From Dromaius novaehollandiae (lineage: Eukaryota > Chordata > Aves > Casuariiformes > Dromaiidae), in contig NC_088132.1 of assembly GCF_036370855.1 (NCBI RefSeq), forward strand, positions 61,666,841 through 61,730,840: 64,000 bases of DNA, in the 5' to 3' direction. The translations under genes were made by a program, and so were the position numbers. A model generated the notes under the pieces. It did not search any database. It saw only the letters and a list, made by a program, of their open reading frames with translations, and had not been told where the DNA came from. Of this stretch, positions 1 through 12,530 are shown piece by piece; the first letter of the stretch is position 1, and each line of letters starts with the position of its first letter.

Positions 1-1158
1 AAGTGCACTGAATTATATTGGAGTAACTCTGGTGTGCAGGAGAGAAGCAAATGCCCAGTCGCTGTTATGCTACCTGTGGATGAAAGTTCTCTAGAGACTT
101 GACAGAGACTGTGCTCCTACAAATTCATTTTTAGGACGGGCTCCAACACTATGGGAAAACCTATAGCAAGAGATTGACTCTGATGTTGAAGAACAGAGGA
201 TTTAAAGGACAAGCTGTGGGCTGCTGCTTGATTTCTTGAAAAATACATACTCAGTTAGCATTAGTGCACCAATACAGAGCCACAATCACATACCTGCAGT
301 CAGGGAATACCAGCCATTTGGTCCAATTAAAGATCCTGTTGGGAAAGAAGAAAATCCAGTTCTGCAAGTGTCTGAAGCTTCTGCTGTCTTTCACAAAACT
401 CACAGTTTGTGCATCTAAAATCTTAAATGTAGAGACAAGTGCTGGCCTTTGACTCTAGCAACCAAACTGTTACTGTAAGAAATAAGAGACAGATTATTTG
501 CCAAATATACAACCAGATTTGAGGCTATAGAGAAGGAAATATCTGTCTAGCCTGGATTATTCCAGCTTTTGGGAAAACTCTTTCCTGATGCAACAACACA
601 GTTGGCTGGTTAACCCAGAGAATGAAAAGAGACATCCAGTCTCAATCCAGTTGATTTAACACACCGGGCTTGAAAGATTTTTAAGTTGTTGGCTAGTCAA
701 ATAAACTGTTGTAAGGATGTGGGAGATCTGTGGCTACCTAGAAGCCAGTCACTACCCGTGGCTACCATGAGTAGCAATTATTTGTGATAACTGCTGATTT
801 TTCAGTTTGAAAAACATTACCTCTCTATGTTTTGCTGTTAGGCTGGAACTTGTCAGGGCTAGTATTTTAAGGAATTGGATTTCCATGACAATCTAGCTGC
901 TGTCTTCAATAAACTCTACCGAGACTGAAGAATGGGACATCGCAGAAAAAATGTTGTCACCAAGAATAATTTTGTTCCAGGAGAGAGGTAAACACTTAAG
1001 ATTAATGCTGGTAGGAAGGTCAATAACACTTAGATGAAATGACTTTTCCTCAAAAAAGGCCTGACACTGAGAAATATCTTATAATAACTGACAGCTGGAT
1101 GATTAGGATACATTCCCGGGGTCTTGAACACATGATTTTGAGTCTGTGAGATTGACAG
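1..1158. other. Intergenic DNA, no gene seen
   Basis: AT-rich, non-repetitive sequence with only short random frames in all six readings. No splice-linked coding pattern, RNA gene or known repeat was recognised. Confidence 0.7.
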
Positions 1159-1217
1159 GAGGGTCTTGAACTTAGGTCTTCTCCATGCCCAGTAAGCGTC
1201 CTAGCCATGAGGCTATT
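1159..1217 (-). mobile_element. Decayed tRNA-derived SINE-like fragment
   Basis: Read on the minus strand, the segment begins TAGCCTCATGGCTAGGACGC, which fits an RNA polymerase III A box, and ends with AGTTCAAGACC, close to a B box, with tRNA-like spacing. The body does not form a good cloverleaf and lacks clean acceptor stems. It is best read as the head of an old tRNA-derived SINE (MIR-like or another amniote family) rather than a working tRNA. Confidence 0.5.
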
Positions 1218-3118
1218 GGCTCTCTTAAAGTAAGGCACTTTCCGTCTCTTGGTGGAAAGCAGTTTGCTGGAGCTTTGTATGAACACTTTGTATAAACAAT
1301 TAACTGGTCATTAGAACAGGGATTTGAAAACACTTTCTGGCTTTACGTATGAATGCTTTATGCTTGAAGCCACTGAGTCATTCTCCCTATGCACTAATGG
1401 ATATTTATTTATTTACAGAAAGTAAAATAGTTTTAATCAAGAAAGAAAGAGAGAGACAAATACTGACTCTATACTTTCCCTTCCTATCCTTCTCTCACTT
1501 GGGAAGTGAAAGGTGAGCTAGTAACAGCAATACATTAATAGAAGCATTATTACTTGAATTAAGGTGACTACTGGCTTTTATGGTTGTAGGTTTCATCGTC
1601 TTATAGATTAAGTCAAATGTGTTATTTTCTGTTAATATTAGTCATTAATATTCATTTCTATTCCTAAGTATTTTTGAATTTGGGATTTTGATGTTTGTTT
1701 CAACAGAGAGACAATGCGGAAAAACTTCAATTGCTTTTAACATGGTCAGACTTTCATCCATTGTTTTCCCCTGAATTCTGAGCATTTGTGGGGTACTTGG
1801 CTTGCCCATATATGTTAGTGGGACATAACTGTACAAGCTTTTGTTTGTAAAACAAAAAGGGTTTTTTGCAAATAAAAACCCAAAAGTTGGTAAAAACTCA
1901 AATATTTGCTGAGCATTATGCATCTACTTAAAATACTTTGCAGAACCTGCACTCTCAACTCCCTCTGGCTGAAATTATTTCAAGTGGTGTCAGAAGAAAA
2001 TAAATTGTCATTTGAACAGAGACTCTAATTCCACGGGCTCATCTGTAGATGGATATGTGCTTGCCATAATCTTTATTTTCATGTAGTTCTACAGAAAAAA
2101 TGGTATTGTGGAGTGGTCCATATATATTTGGTAATTCTGTAGCCCTTATGAATGCAGAACTTCCATTAAAATCAGTGGTGATTTTCATTATGGAAGAACT
2201 CCTTTAACTTACATCTGACTTCATCCTGTGTCCATTTTGTGGATGTTATCCTATGGAGAACTGGGACATCCAGCTCAGGTATGAAGGGAACTGAGAGCCT
2301 CCTTCCTTAGAAGGAAGAAACTAAAGAAGACCAAACTTTAGTGAACTACAACAGGTGACAAATGAAAAATGGAAAAAAGCGTTAACGTGACATGTACATA
2401 CCTAAACTTCTCTTAAAGTATTCTGTATTGCAATGACCACCAAGAGAGTAGGCAAACTGAGCTGTCGTACAGATCAGAGCTATTATAGAGAGAGCCACAT
2501 GCAGTGCAGCAGGTAGTCCAGTCTTGTCCCACACAGCAGTTGGCAATTCTCTTCATGGTTGTAGATGTATGCACTTCTATATTGCCTGTACTTTAGATCT
2601 AGAGATCACACATCTATATCCAGTTTCTTGTGTCTAATGATATTGATCACATCTGCATCTCATTAAGAAAGATGAGACATGCTCTATTAAAATAAAAAGT
2701 TGCAACCATCATTGTGATACAGAGAAACCAAGAAACAATCTCATGCTTGAGATACCCAACCGGTGTCCTTTTCACAGCAGATTTTTCAGCCCCTCTTTCT
2801 TTCCTCCATTCAGCTATGTTTACAAGGGCCAAAATTTATAGCCTATAAACAGTAACCAAGAGCAAAGGAAACCAGTGTTACATTTTTGTCTGTTATAGCG
2901 TGACACAGGATATTCTATTTTAGATGTCACAGCCTTTTGGAATCATACTACGATGTTTTCAGTTTTTGTTAAAATTTGCAGCTAGTTACATTTTGGGTTG
3001 ACTACCTGATTTACAGCAGCTGGAAAACCAATCCCTCGTCTCTTAATAGTGACGTTAATTCTAACCATTTCCAATGTTCTTAATCCAGGAACCTTGTTTA
3101 GACTCTTTCATTTATATA
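1218..3118. other. Intergenic DNA, no gene seen
   Basis: AT-rich single-copy sequence with short A- and T-rich runs. No open frame exceeds about 90 codons and none has recognisable content. Confidence 0.7.
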
Positions 3119-3159
3119 CTTATTATTAATTTGAGACTATGCTCACAATTAATAATAAG
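3119..3159 (+). repeat. Strong 41-base hairpin (inverted repeat)
   Basis: The arms CTTATTATTAATT and AATTAATAATAAG are perfectly complementary over 13 bases. TGAG and CTCA continue the stem after a single bulged C, leaving a six-base loop. There are 17 base pairs in total. It could be the remnant of a small inverted-repeat element. The AT-rich stem makes a miRNA precursor unlikely. Confidence 0.8.
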
Positions 3160-3524
3160 GTCAATGTTATTATTTGTAAAAAAGGCTTGGAAGCCATTTC
3201 TCTATGTAAATATCAGAAAGAAGGATGCAAGAGAAACTGAATTATTATACAGAAGTAGGAGTTTGCTCCAAACTCTATATGCATGCAGTAAGCTAGTGCA
3301 AGAAGAGAGAAACACAGCCTATAGTACTAATTCCTGATAATACTCTTCTGAACAGTGTGACTAAAAGCAATAAGTAAATTAGTTGCCCAAGTGAAAAAAT
3401 CACATTTACTGAAATGAATTCTGTCAGGAAAAAGATATAACTTTACAGACCCTCTTCACAAAGTTAGTTCTCCTTGGGCAAGGCTGCCAAGAGAAATGAC
3501 AAAAACATGGCAGTCCAGGTTATG
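3160..3524. other. Intergenic DNA, no gene seen
   Basis: AT-rich sequence with no identifiable feature. Confidence 0.6.
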
Positions 3525-3605
3525 AGAAGAAGTGCTTAGAGGGCTGGAGAAGCTTCCATATGATGAGAAAAGACTGGAGTAATTCTGTTCAGACAGAACC
3601 TTGTT
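3525..3605 (+). mobile_element. CR1 LINE fragment, sense orientation
   Basis: The stretch GAGGGCTGGAGAAGC followed by TATGATGAGAAAAGACTGGAG and TTCTGTTCAGACAGAA follows the order of a well-known segment near the 3' end of avian CR1 elements (giving the consensus-like reading ...agggctggag...tatgaggaaagactgag...gttcagcc). It is short and diverged with no coding capacity, so it is an old dead copy. Confidence 0.6.
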
Positions 3606-6600
3606 AGACAGAGGCATCACAGAGGTAGTTAAGAAAATGGATAGAGAAGGTATTTCAGGCTTTTCTTCATACACAAATAAAAAGTTAGCTAATAAAAATG
3701 TAAAAACTCATTTATAATCCTTTACACAACACATAATTGAACTATTCAACTCATTGCCAAATGTGGAATAAAGGCCAAGAGCAAAGTATGTTTTCTCTTT
3801 GAACCTGACATTTTTATGACCTTAATTACATTAGGGTAAAAATATATATAAAGAGATATGAATAGATGCTCACTTGTTTTCAGACATACATTAATCATGA
3901 ACTGTGAGGGACTAGGGAATCTTTCAGTAATTTCCCCAATAGGTATATTGTGCAGAATTGTACAGTGGGGTTTTACGCCTTCCTCTGAGCTTCCTGTTTC
4001 TGGCCACATACGGGTGGAGATGGATCACTCGTCTCAGTGAGTGGAGCTTCTCCCAGCTGCAGGCTGCACTTAGCCTACCTGGGCTTCAGAATAAAAGTGA
4101 TGAGACCAAACCTCCTCCTGAGTTATCCTGACAGAGCCCCTTGGATTTCAGTAATTTCAATCCAATTTATATGACTTTTTGTAGATTGAAAGAAAAATTG
4201 CACTTTAGTGTCTGGAAGAGCCAGACACAGTGCCCTAACCCTGCGGAAGTTAAAAGGCAGGTTTTCTGGTGACAGAAGTACAGGACAGAATTTTCTCCCT
4301 GTTTTTTGAACCTTACATACTTACCTGTCACTTAGTGAGTGAGCAGATGGAAGTGCCCGCAGAGGAAAATGTTTAGAATATGAACCCCTAAATGAACATC
4401 CACAATTTGAGCTGTGTAAGGAATCTAATGGGCATTTTTTCCCCTGTGATCCTCTGTTATGTGGTTTAGAGCCAAACAGATTATTAACTTGAATCATATT
4501 ATTGCGAACACAAAGAGTCATAAATATCTTCTTCTTCAGCTCTAGTCTCTCTCATTGTCTTGTAATAATCAAATACAAGTTAATTTATCCCCATGATGGC
4601 AATGTTACTCTGACATCAGAATAAACAAAAACAGATTTGTGCATTTGTGCAGAAAACAATTTACTCTCTTTTTCCTTTCAAAAGCCTTAGCCAGCATAAT
4701 TGCTTACCAAAGTCGCATGGAAACAGAAATGGAAAATAGGCACAACGCAACTGAATTCAAGGGCGATATCACAATACTGATTTCTTACTGAACAAGGAAT
4801 ATGATGTAGAAAAGAACTGATACAAAGTGAACAGATACATGAAATATATGGCTGTAGTGTTAATTTTCATGGAACTGTCTTTAGAAAGATCTAAGAATAA
4901 CTTTTATATATTGATTTTTAGTGAATAAACTAGGTTGAGTCTTGGCTCACCTGGTTAGAGTGGTGGGCAGGGGAGGGAAGAATGCCCCACAGAGCCTTGC
5001 TCCCAGGATTCAGACAGGGAGGAGGAAAGAGATTTTTGCCATACTGCTTTTTCCTCTTGAGGAGATGGACAGAAACAGTTAAGAACTGGCAGTTTACTCT
5101 CCTCTCTGGACAAGTGGAAAGGAAGAAATGAATTGTTTCTCTCAGAGACATAATTCTATGCTTCTTGGCAGTAATGCAATTATGTATTGCACCAGAGTAC
5201 AGGTACATGACTAACATAAAATGTGTGTTAGGAAGAAAAAAATGTGAAGATCTTGAGGGATACATGATGTACAGGAGACATAAAACACATTGTGACTCTT
5301 TCGTATGAACAGTTACGGAGATAAAATTATTGTAAAGAATAGAGATGAAGGGACTGGTTTGTCAGAACTTTATTAACATCTTGTTCTCAGATTTTGTTTT
5401 GTAGTAGTAAAGATACTAGTGCTCTAATGCTGAGTTCTTGGGTGTAAGGTAGTTGGAGACAGCATCTAACAAAAGTCATAAGGGCTAGCTTTACAACTAC
5501 CTTCATTACTGCAACTTATGTGCCCATGGACAAAATTTAGATCCACAAGAGCGCTGCTTGTAGATGGAGATTCCTGAAAGTTTTAGCAAATACCATGCAT
5601 TGCAACTGTACTTTACAGACTCCACGGGAGGCCCTGTCAGTCAGATAGCATTGAGGGCCCCAAAATGTGACCCCATTGGATCAGACAAGATTAAATGGGA
5701 GGAACTAATAACTAGATGATCTTTTGCCAGAAAAAGTTTTACTTATTTTGAATCTGATTTAGTGATTGCATACACTGCAGTGAGAGAATTTGGATGACCA
5801 TTGCAACTGGAAAGCGAATGTTGACTGGCAGATAGGATGGATAGAGACAGAACAGAGACTCCCTGGCCTCTGGGGCCCAATCCAGCGAATGCCATTCAAA
5901 ATATAAGCAAGAGGAGATGGTAGCGGTCCCTCCCATCACCTTATACTCAAGAACCAGTATTCTTTTAACTACTAGAAAATAGTTTGAGGTTTCTAGCTCT
6001 GCTGGTAGATATAGCTGCCTGAACTACTTTGCTAAAAACAGATCAAACAACCATCCTCTCCCTATAATTTGCAATGAAAAGAGTTGGAAGGCTTCACACT
6101 CAATGTGCCAGCTTTTATGAATCAATTTTTTGAGGCTCTCTGAACTCCCTTTGTTATGTAGGACTCCCAGATGCTTAACTTAAGCCTGAACTCTGCTAGT
6201 TAGCAGGGCGCTTAAAAGTTAATGGGCAGCAGCAGCAATGAGCCTGCCCTTCTGTTCCACAGTTACTGTAAACTGACAGTGTGGGCTGCTGCTGGAGGGC
6301 AGTCCTGCCTTCCACCCTGTCCCTGGCCAAAGACTCCCACCTGCCTCAGCACCAGCAGTTGCCTCTACTAGGCGACACATTCATAAAAAGAAAGAAAAGC
6401 TTTTCAGCCAATTAATTCCTCAAGAGCACATTTACTTCCCGCAAAGACAAGAACCTTCCTCCATGAACGGGGCCCCAGGTTCCTGAGAAGGCTTGGTGGT
6501 CTAGTACTCTGCCAGCCAATGCCATAGGTAAAGGAGGTTAATAGAGCAGGAAACACAGTGTCCTCGTGGTCCTTGTCAAGTCACTCTTTAAAGGCAGTCA

Positions 6601-6840
6601 GTAAGGCTCTGTGGTTAGGCATGACTTGTCTCTGTATAGATAAAATAAATTGTTTCTCAGTTAATGGGATAAAGTTAGTCTCCAAAGATCAGATCTTCCT
6701 AAAATTTAATTCCTATGCATCAACTCTGCTTTTTCCATATAGTATTTTTAAAATAATAATTTTATATTCATTTTAATGTAAACAGATTAAAAGTCATTCA
6801 TAAAAAAATCTTTTTTTGAAAAAAATATCCTTGAATTAAT
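3606..6840. other. Intergenic DNA, no gene seen
   Basis: AT-rich to mixed sequence. Short frames occur on both strands (up to about 111 codons) without any recognisable domain. Some parts may be conserved noncoding DNA, but nothing in the sequence alone marks a specific element. Confidence 0.6.
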
Positions 6841-6880
6841 ATACTATTGAACTCCAATCAATACTATTGAATTCCAGTCT
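6841..6880 (+). repeat. Two-copy 20-base tandem duplication
   Basis: ATACTATTGAACTCCAATCA is followed directly by a second copy with three changes. This is a local duplication in AT-rich DNA. Confidence 0.9.
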
Positions 6881-8829
6881 TGAAGTATGCATCAAACAGT
6901 AGAGTTTGTATCCTTTATAAGCAATGATGTTTGAACTGGAACTGATATCTTTATTAATTAAGGAGACAATGATCCTACATAATTTATTTTTGATCTCTAG
7001 TGTAGTATGAAAGCTCTGACATAATAACAATAGAGGAAGTCCTCAGCTTTATGAATCTTAAAACTAAGCTGAAAGATTCAAGTACATTAATTTTATATTG
7101 GAAAATAATGATAAACTGGTTTAGTTTAGTCAAATATCCAAAGTTGACACCTGTAGAAGTTTAGCTAAGGAAAGGAGAAGATGTTTTTCTTAACTCATTG
7201 TTAGTCCAACATAATTTCTCTCTTATTTTGTCTCTTTTGGAGTGATAAAACATATATATGTAAGCTGGAAAAATGGCTATTGCAGTAAAAATCTTCTGAG
7301 CATAATTCTCCTTAAGCTGCTCATTGTATAAAGTTCCTTCTCATTTAGAAGTTATTTTATAATGTTTCTGTGGTGGGGATGGGAGGAACAAATCAAAAAG
7401 CTTGAATGTATTCATTAAAAATACTAAATAAAGTAACTAGTAAGTGAAAAAATAAAGTAGGAAGCTTAAAAAATGCTTGCAAAGGTTGGACTGAATCGAC
7501 GGTACTTGTTTAAACAATCATGCAAATATTCTTTAATACCTGGAAAAAATGCTTAAGATCTAGAATATTACTGGAATCTAGTATGTATTGTCAGCAAGTG
7601 CTTTCAGCCAGTTGTATATTTTTTTATAAGATGAATGTGATTGTTAAATAAACAGATGGAATAATCTTAATTAGCTACTAGGAAAAGTCCGATTTAACCA
7701 AGAAGCTGCTCAGCACTAGTCAGCAATTTTAGAACTGTATAGCGGATATTATTAGGATGATTTATTTTGCAAACTTCATTGGGGGAAAAAATACTTTTGA
7801 GGTGATATTTTTAATTCAATTACAAATATCAGGCTACAGCTTTTTAAAAAGCATTTAGCCAGATTCTGGATTCCCAGGACTGCATTGCACCACACAGGTG
7901 ATTCTTCACCAGCTACAAAATGCTCCCTCACAAAGACCAGCTCCTAGTGCACCAGCTCTGTATGTTGCTCTCCCTTGCCTCTGACACACGAGATGTGCTG
8001 ATAAAAACCTGTGTGTCGTGGGAACATCGCTTTCTTCTCCGCAGCATGATTAGAGTTGACTAAATAGATTTCCCAGAGTTTCTCAGGAATCAAGTCCATG
8101 CTCAGCAGCTTAAGTATCAAGAAAATACGCAGATGGTTAACAGACAATATTGCAGATCTTCCCTTATCATAGCTGCACTGGGTACAGAAGGGACAAGGCA
8201 GAAGATTTAGCCCAAACTGAAGTTTTTCCAGAATAACAAATATGCTTGAAAATCCCTCTCCCCCATACAATAAAAATACTAAAGTGAACCTTATTTAAAA
8301 CTCACCTTAAATCTCTAGGCTCGCATAAAGACTGACCCATCATAAGGGTAGCAGGGCATCACAAGTAACAGCTTCACTTCAGTGATGCCATTTGGATATA
8401 CGTAACATGCATTCATTTGGGGGAAAAGAAAGATCACCTCCTGTTGTGTTACTTCTGAGACTGTGCGGTGGGTTATGCTGAGTTATGCTATAATTTCAGG
8501 TACTACTGTAAGCTCTTGGCAGAAAAAGGCATATAAATACTTAGGTGTCTACTTTGTGTCTGGTTTTAATAAAAATGATGAACATGAGAGTAGTGATAAG
8601 GTAAATGAATGAGATGAGAATAGGACAGTGGAAATTGCAGTCAACGCATCACTGTCTGGGATGATAGGGGCAACTGGAATATCTGAGGTAATGGAAAACG
8701 TGGTTAATAACATGGGAACATAATGGACTGACTTGCTAATATTCTGAGACAGTGGTTATTCCTCCATCATTCAGGTTATTCCTCTGGGTTATGGGGCCCA
8801 CATTATATAGTGGGTTCTAACAAAATAAA
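6881..8829. other. Intergenic DNA, no gene seen
   Basis: Strongly AT-rich through about 7860, then mixed. There are no repeats of note beyond short A/T runs and a 12-base ACATATATATGT palindrome at 7250-7261. Confidence 0.6.
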
Positions 8830-9090
8830 CAGAGCAATGAAGAGGGAGCAGGAACCTGACCGGGCTCGGTGCAGAGCCACCAGAGGCCTGACGGAGTCAG
8901 CAGCGTGTGGAGCTGGCTGTGCTGCTCCCCAGACCTGCTGAAGCCAGGGAGCAGCACAGCTGAGCTGCTTTGGCATGGCTGGCACCAGAGCTAACAAATC
9001 TCGCCGGGCCTGAGCTCGGGTACGTGGCCCCGTGGGCCGGAGCGGATCAGCCCTGAGCCCAAGGAGAAGGTGAGCTCTAGAGAAGAGGGT
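8830..9090. other. Isolated GC-rich patch
   Basis: About 260 bases of GC-rich sequence with scattered CpGs (densest at 9000-9055) in an AT-rich setting. A 145-codon minus-strand frame runs through it but has low-complexity Ala/Leu/Arg composition and no domain. The origin is not recognised. It could be an old transposon piece or a small regulatory island. Confidence 0.4.
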
Positions 9091-10660
9091 ACAGAAACAG
9101 CTGAGTGGTTTAGCAGGACTGAGCTCACTTTCGCCTCTGCTTAGTGCCAGCTGTGATTCAAAGTAAAGGCCAAGGATGTGGAAAGAACCGTGCAAAGTAG
9201 AGGAGAGTGGTACACGACCAGCCAGGGAATTATAATACATTTTGAAAGATTTCTAATCAGGAGAAAAGTTTTTATATAGCCCCCTGAAAATCAACAAATA
9301 AACCTTAAATGTTTTAAGATAGAACTTAATAAGTTTAGGGAAAAGATAGTGAGATAGCACTCAGTGGTGATCCAGAAGTTGGAAATTTAGGCTTGTTTAT
9401 TGTGCTATTGCACGGAATTTGTACTGTATTAATTCCAAGGAGACTAAAATGTTGGCTTGAAGAGGGATTTTCTCCCCTCTTGATACATAAATTGGATGTC
9501 CTCTAGGGCTTCAGGATCTGGCCATAGCTAGAGACAGGACACAGGGAATGATTCTGCTGCTGGTTTTGTAAGCCACTTCGGTTCCTGGCTGGCTCATCTT
9601 GCTCACAGTCAGGACTAAACAGAGTGCCAGATTTGGAGTCATTTTGCTCCAGATTCATCTGGCTGAGAGCAACACCAGCAATGCCCCTAAACTTTTCTGT
9701 TCCCTTTGTATAGTTTTTGGCCTGTTGCACTACAAAGCTTAAAGTTGCTAGAGAGTATTGTGATACGTTTTGTGGTTTATGAAAAGTGAAATGTGTGAAG
9801 CAGGTATTCTGAAGTGGGTCTCTCATAGCAAAATGTGTGTGCTGATATGGAGGAGAGAGGGTTCAATGGCAGAGTCCCCTCAGGCACAAAATTCCTATTC
9901 TCTTTTCCGCTTTTTAAAGTTATAGCTGTTCTTCAAAAGGTTTTTGAACAGAGTGGAGCGGTGCTAATTTCTGTTGGCTCTATTTCCGAGGTACCTAATG
10001 CGAGGATTCAGGAAGGCCGTGGTTGGTAGGTTGTCTCCCGGCAATCTTCTCTTCCACCTGTTTGGGAGCTCTCCCGCAGAAAGCTGCACATACTGGATCG
10101 GTTTCAGTGAACCGAAAACACTCATTCCCGTAGCTCCCTGGTAAAGCTCGTTCCCGCTGGAACCACTAGCGGAGTGTAGGTTCATTTTTAACACAAGCGC
10201 TGTATTTTATCCTTCTGAATGGAGAAAAAACAAATGCTTTTCAAACCGAAGTGTAACATGCAACCGCATGAACAAAACACTGCAATCAAATTGTAACATT
10301 CCAGTTTCTCTCTGGCAGATAGATAAAAACAGTCATGATCTGAGAGCATCGAGCGTAGCCCTTCCCATTTCTGAAGTGTGTAAAACGGAATGGCAAAAGA
10401 AAGCCCCTTCTGCCATGATTGTTAATGCTTTTTCTTTTTGTACGTATTGAAGTTTTGCTGCAGTTGCTCCTGTTTGCTGCAGCTACGTCATAACTGAATA
10501 ACATTAACTAATATTTTAATTGAATTTTTTAAAGTTGTGCAGTGTTAGGGTTTCATTTGCTCTCAAGTCAGCTCGGATTTTATGAGACTATGACTTTTCT
10601 TTAAGGATTTCCCTAGCTGCTTCACCTAGGTTCTCTAAACACATTAGCACCTCATTCAGT
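9091..10660. other. Intergenic DNA upstream of HTR1A
   Basis: Non-repetitive, mixed-composition sequence 2.2-3.7 kb upstream of the receptor. No exon-like pattern was recognised. Confidence 0.5.
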
Positions 10661-10695
10661 TGTTTAAAAGTTTAAACAGCATTTTGCTGTTTAAA
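10661..10695 (+). repeat. Overlapping palindromes built from three TGTTTAAA boxes
   Basis: TGTTTAAA occurs at 10661-10668, inverted at 10671-10678, and direct again at 10688-10695. The last two form an 11-base perfect stem (TTTAAACAGCA with TGCTGTTTAAA) with a three-base loop. Each box resembles a forkhead-type TGTTTA core. The arrangement is seen directly. A binding function is inferred. Confidence 0.75.
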
Positions 10696-10889
10696 TGCTT
10701 AGTAGGATTAAAGATGCTATCACATCAAAAGAGTGAGTTTTCCCTTCGTCTATATCTTTCACCTCCTGCTCCCTCCCCTTCCTTCATGGTTGCCTAAATT
10801 GCCTCTCAATTTAATTCAGGGTGAAATGACTTTCAGTGGCTGGGGAAAAAATCCGAAAAGTAGAGCCGGTTTGAAAGATTTCAAGCCAA

Positions 10890-11565
10890 AAGGGGCCCCG
10901 CTGCTTGTCCTTGGCAGAAAGCGGCTGGGGTTGACTTCGCTTGGCCATGGTAGTGCGAGACACCCCTGAGAGCAGTCGCTGCACGAGCCTTCCGTGCGCT
11001 CCCAAACGCGCCGCCCCCGCGGTCCCGAGGCGTCGCCAGGCTGACGGCGCGTCCGCGCAGGGCCGCGCAGGGCCGCGCAGGGCTTGTGCCTCCCGCCCGG
11101 CGCTTTCTTCCTCGGGCCGAGCCGGCTCCAAGCAGCCAGGACACACTTCCATTTCAGTGAAGGGAAAGGGGCTGCGAGTGGCCAGTTGCTCAGGAGCCAG
11201 CCGTGCTTTTCATGCCATCCCTGGCATTTCAGGAGACGCAGCGGAGGGAATAGCAGGCCCGGGTAGGGAGGGCACGAAGCACCCTTACATGCCGGTCACT
11301 GACGCGTCCGGGCTTGTCCGCATCCCGCCTGTGCGGGCACCATTCAAGAGCGCGCAGACCTGGGTGCGATCAGCTAACGCAGGGATACGCAGGGTGCAGC
11401 TCGGCTTAGCCAGCCCCTCTCTGTGCCTTGGCCGTTTAAAACCGCAGAGGTTGCAAGCCTGGAGGTGGGCAAAGGCGGCCAGGTCTTCTCGTGGAGAGGA
11501 GCTGACCGAAATCTGCCCAACTGTTGTGAAGTTACGAACTCAGCCGCATTTTTAAGCGCCCGCAG
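10890..11565. other. CpG-rich island upstream of HTR1A
   Basis: G+C and CpG rise sharply here and fall again after 11565. The island lies 1.2-1.9 kb upstream of the receptor start. A 204-codon open frame spans it but has no recognisable domain and runs in GC-biased sequence. I treat the block as noncoding, possibly a second promoter or a regulatory island. Confidence 0.6.
11053..11082 (+). repeat. Three tandem copies of CCGCGCAGGG
   Basis: Three perfect 10-base units within the upstream CpG island. Each carries two CpGs. Confidence 0.95.
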
Positions 11566-11569
11566 AGAA

Positions 11570-12059
11570 GATGGAGAATCCTGACTGTGTGCGCAGAGCC
11601 TGCCGCTGCGGTCCTCATCGCCAGTGTGATTAAGATAGAGTCTGGCCAAGCCGTGCAGTTAAGCAATTACTTATTTGGCTTTCTGCGTTTTCTGAGTTTG
11701 CATGGCACAAGTGCAAACTGGAGTGAAAGATGCTCTAATATCATCAAAAACACTGAGCCGCAAGAGAGTAGAAAGCCTGCCTCATAACTTTGTGTCACGG
11801 GGCTTGCTCTCGGCTTCCGCGGAGAGTAAAGTTAAAGCTGTCAGTCACAACACTTTGTTTTTCTGTAAGTGACCGAGGATGTTTCCCAGGTTTTCGATTG
11901 TTTGGGCTATTTACTGGGTATTAGCTGATTGACTTACGATGTGCCAGTCCGACGCTCTCCTTTATTCAAGGTCGTTCCCAGAGATATTTTTCTCATTTCG
12001 CCCCCCTCCAGGCTCAGCCTGTCCCCCTCCTTGCGGGAGGAACCGTCACACGATGTTCT
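11570..12059. promoter_or_regulatory. AT-richer upstream segment between two CpG islands, candidate distal HTR1A promoter
   Basis: Mixed-composition DNA without repeats sits between CpG-rich blocks and immediately upstream of the GC-rich promoter. It has homeobox-type AT motifs (for example AGCAATTACTT near 11663) and no ORF resembling a protein. Position and complexity suggest regulatory DNA. No specific binding site is decisive. Confidence 0.3.
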
Positions 12060-12342
12060 CCTTTCCTGTTGCTCTGCGGTGCCTCGGGGGACAGCGGTTT
12101 CAGCAGCGCGTTGCGCCGCGGTTCCCGGCCTGGGCGCCCCACAGCGCCGCGTTTCCGCGGGGGGCAGCGCGGAGCCGCGCGTGGTCGCGCGTGGGGCTGG
12201 CGCGGCCGGCGGCGCCTCCGCGCAGGCAGCGCCCCGCCTGGCCCCGCGGGCAGCCCCCAGCCGCCGGCGCCGAGCTGCCGCCCGGGGTCCCGGGGGCTCC
12301 GCGCCGCCCCCGCCCGGCCCGCCAGCGGCGAGTCCCCCCCGC

Positions 12343-12411
12343 GGAGGGGCGGGATGGCGGGGGCGGAAGGGGAGGGGAAGGAGGAGGGAGGCAGGCGGCG
12401 AGGGGAGAGCG
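12343..12411 (+). promoter_or_regulatory. Upstream G-rich Sp1/MAZ cluster of the HTR1A promoter
   Basis: This strongly purine-rich G block contains GGGGCGGG, GGGGGCGG, GGGGAGGGG and GGAGGGAGG in succession, about 270-340 bases upstream of the TATA box. The motifs are the Sp1 and MAZ type expected for a neuronal CpG-island promoter. The block also meets the G-quadruplex pattern. Confidence 0.45.
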
Positions 12412-12464
12412 CAGCGGCAGCGCAGGAGGGAGCGGAGCGGCGCGGAGCGCGGCGGCGCGGCGAG

Positions 12465-12518
12465 CGGAGCCGGGGCCGGAGCCGGAGCCGGTGCTGTTGC
12501 CGGAGCCGGGGCCGGGGC
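12465..12518 (+). repeat. Imperfect GCCGGA/GCCGGG hexamer repeat in the HTR1A promoter
   Basis: Hexamers of the form GCCGGA or GCCGGG recur roughly nine times, interrupted once by a short TGCTGTT spacer. The tract lies about 170-215 bases upstream of the TATA box. Such a repeat is likely to vary in length between individuals. Confidence 0.8.
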
Positions 12519-12530
12519 GGGAGGGAGCGC

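Noticed and set aside
1159-1217. Functional tRNA gene
   Set aside because: A and B boxes are present but the acceptor and anticodon stems do not pair, so it is a SINE-like relic.
10941-11555. 204-codon open frame in the upstream CpG island
   Set aside because: Compositional open frame containing a 10-base tandem repeat. No recognisable protein features.
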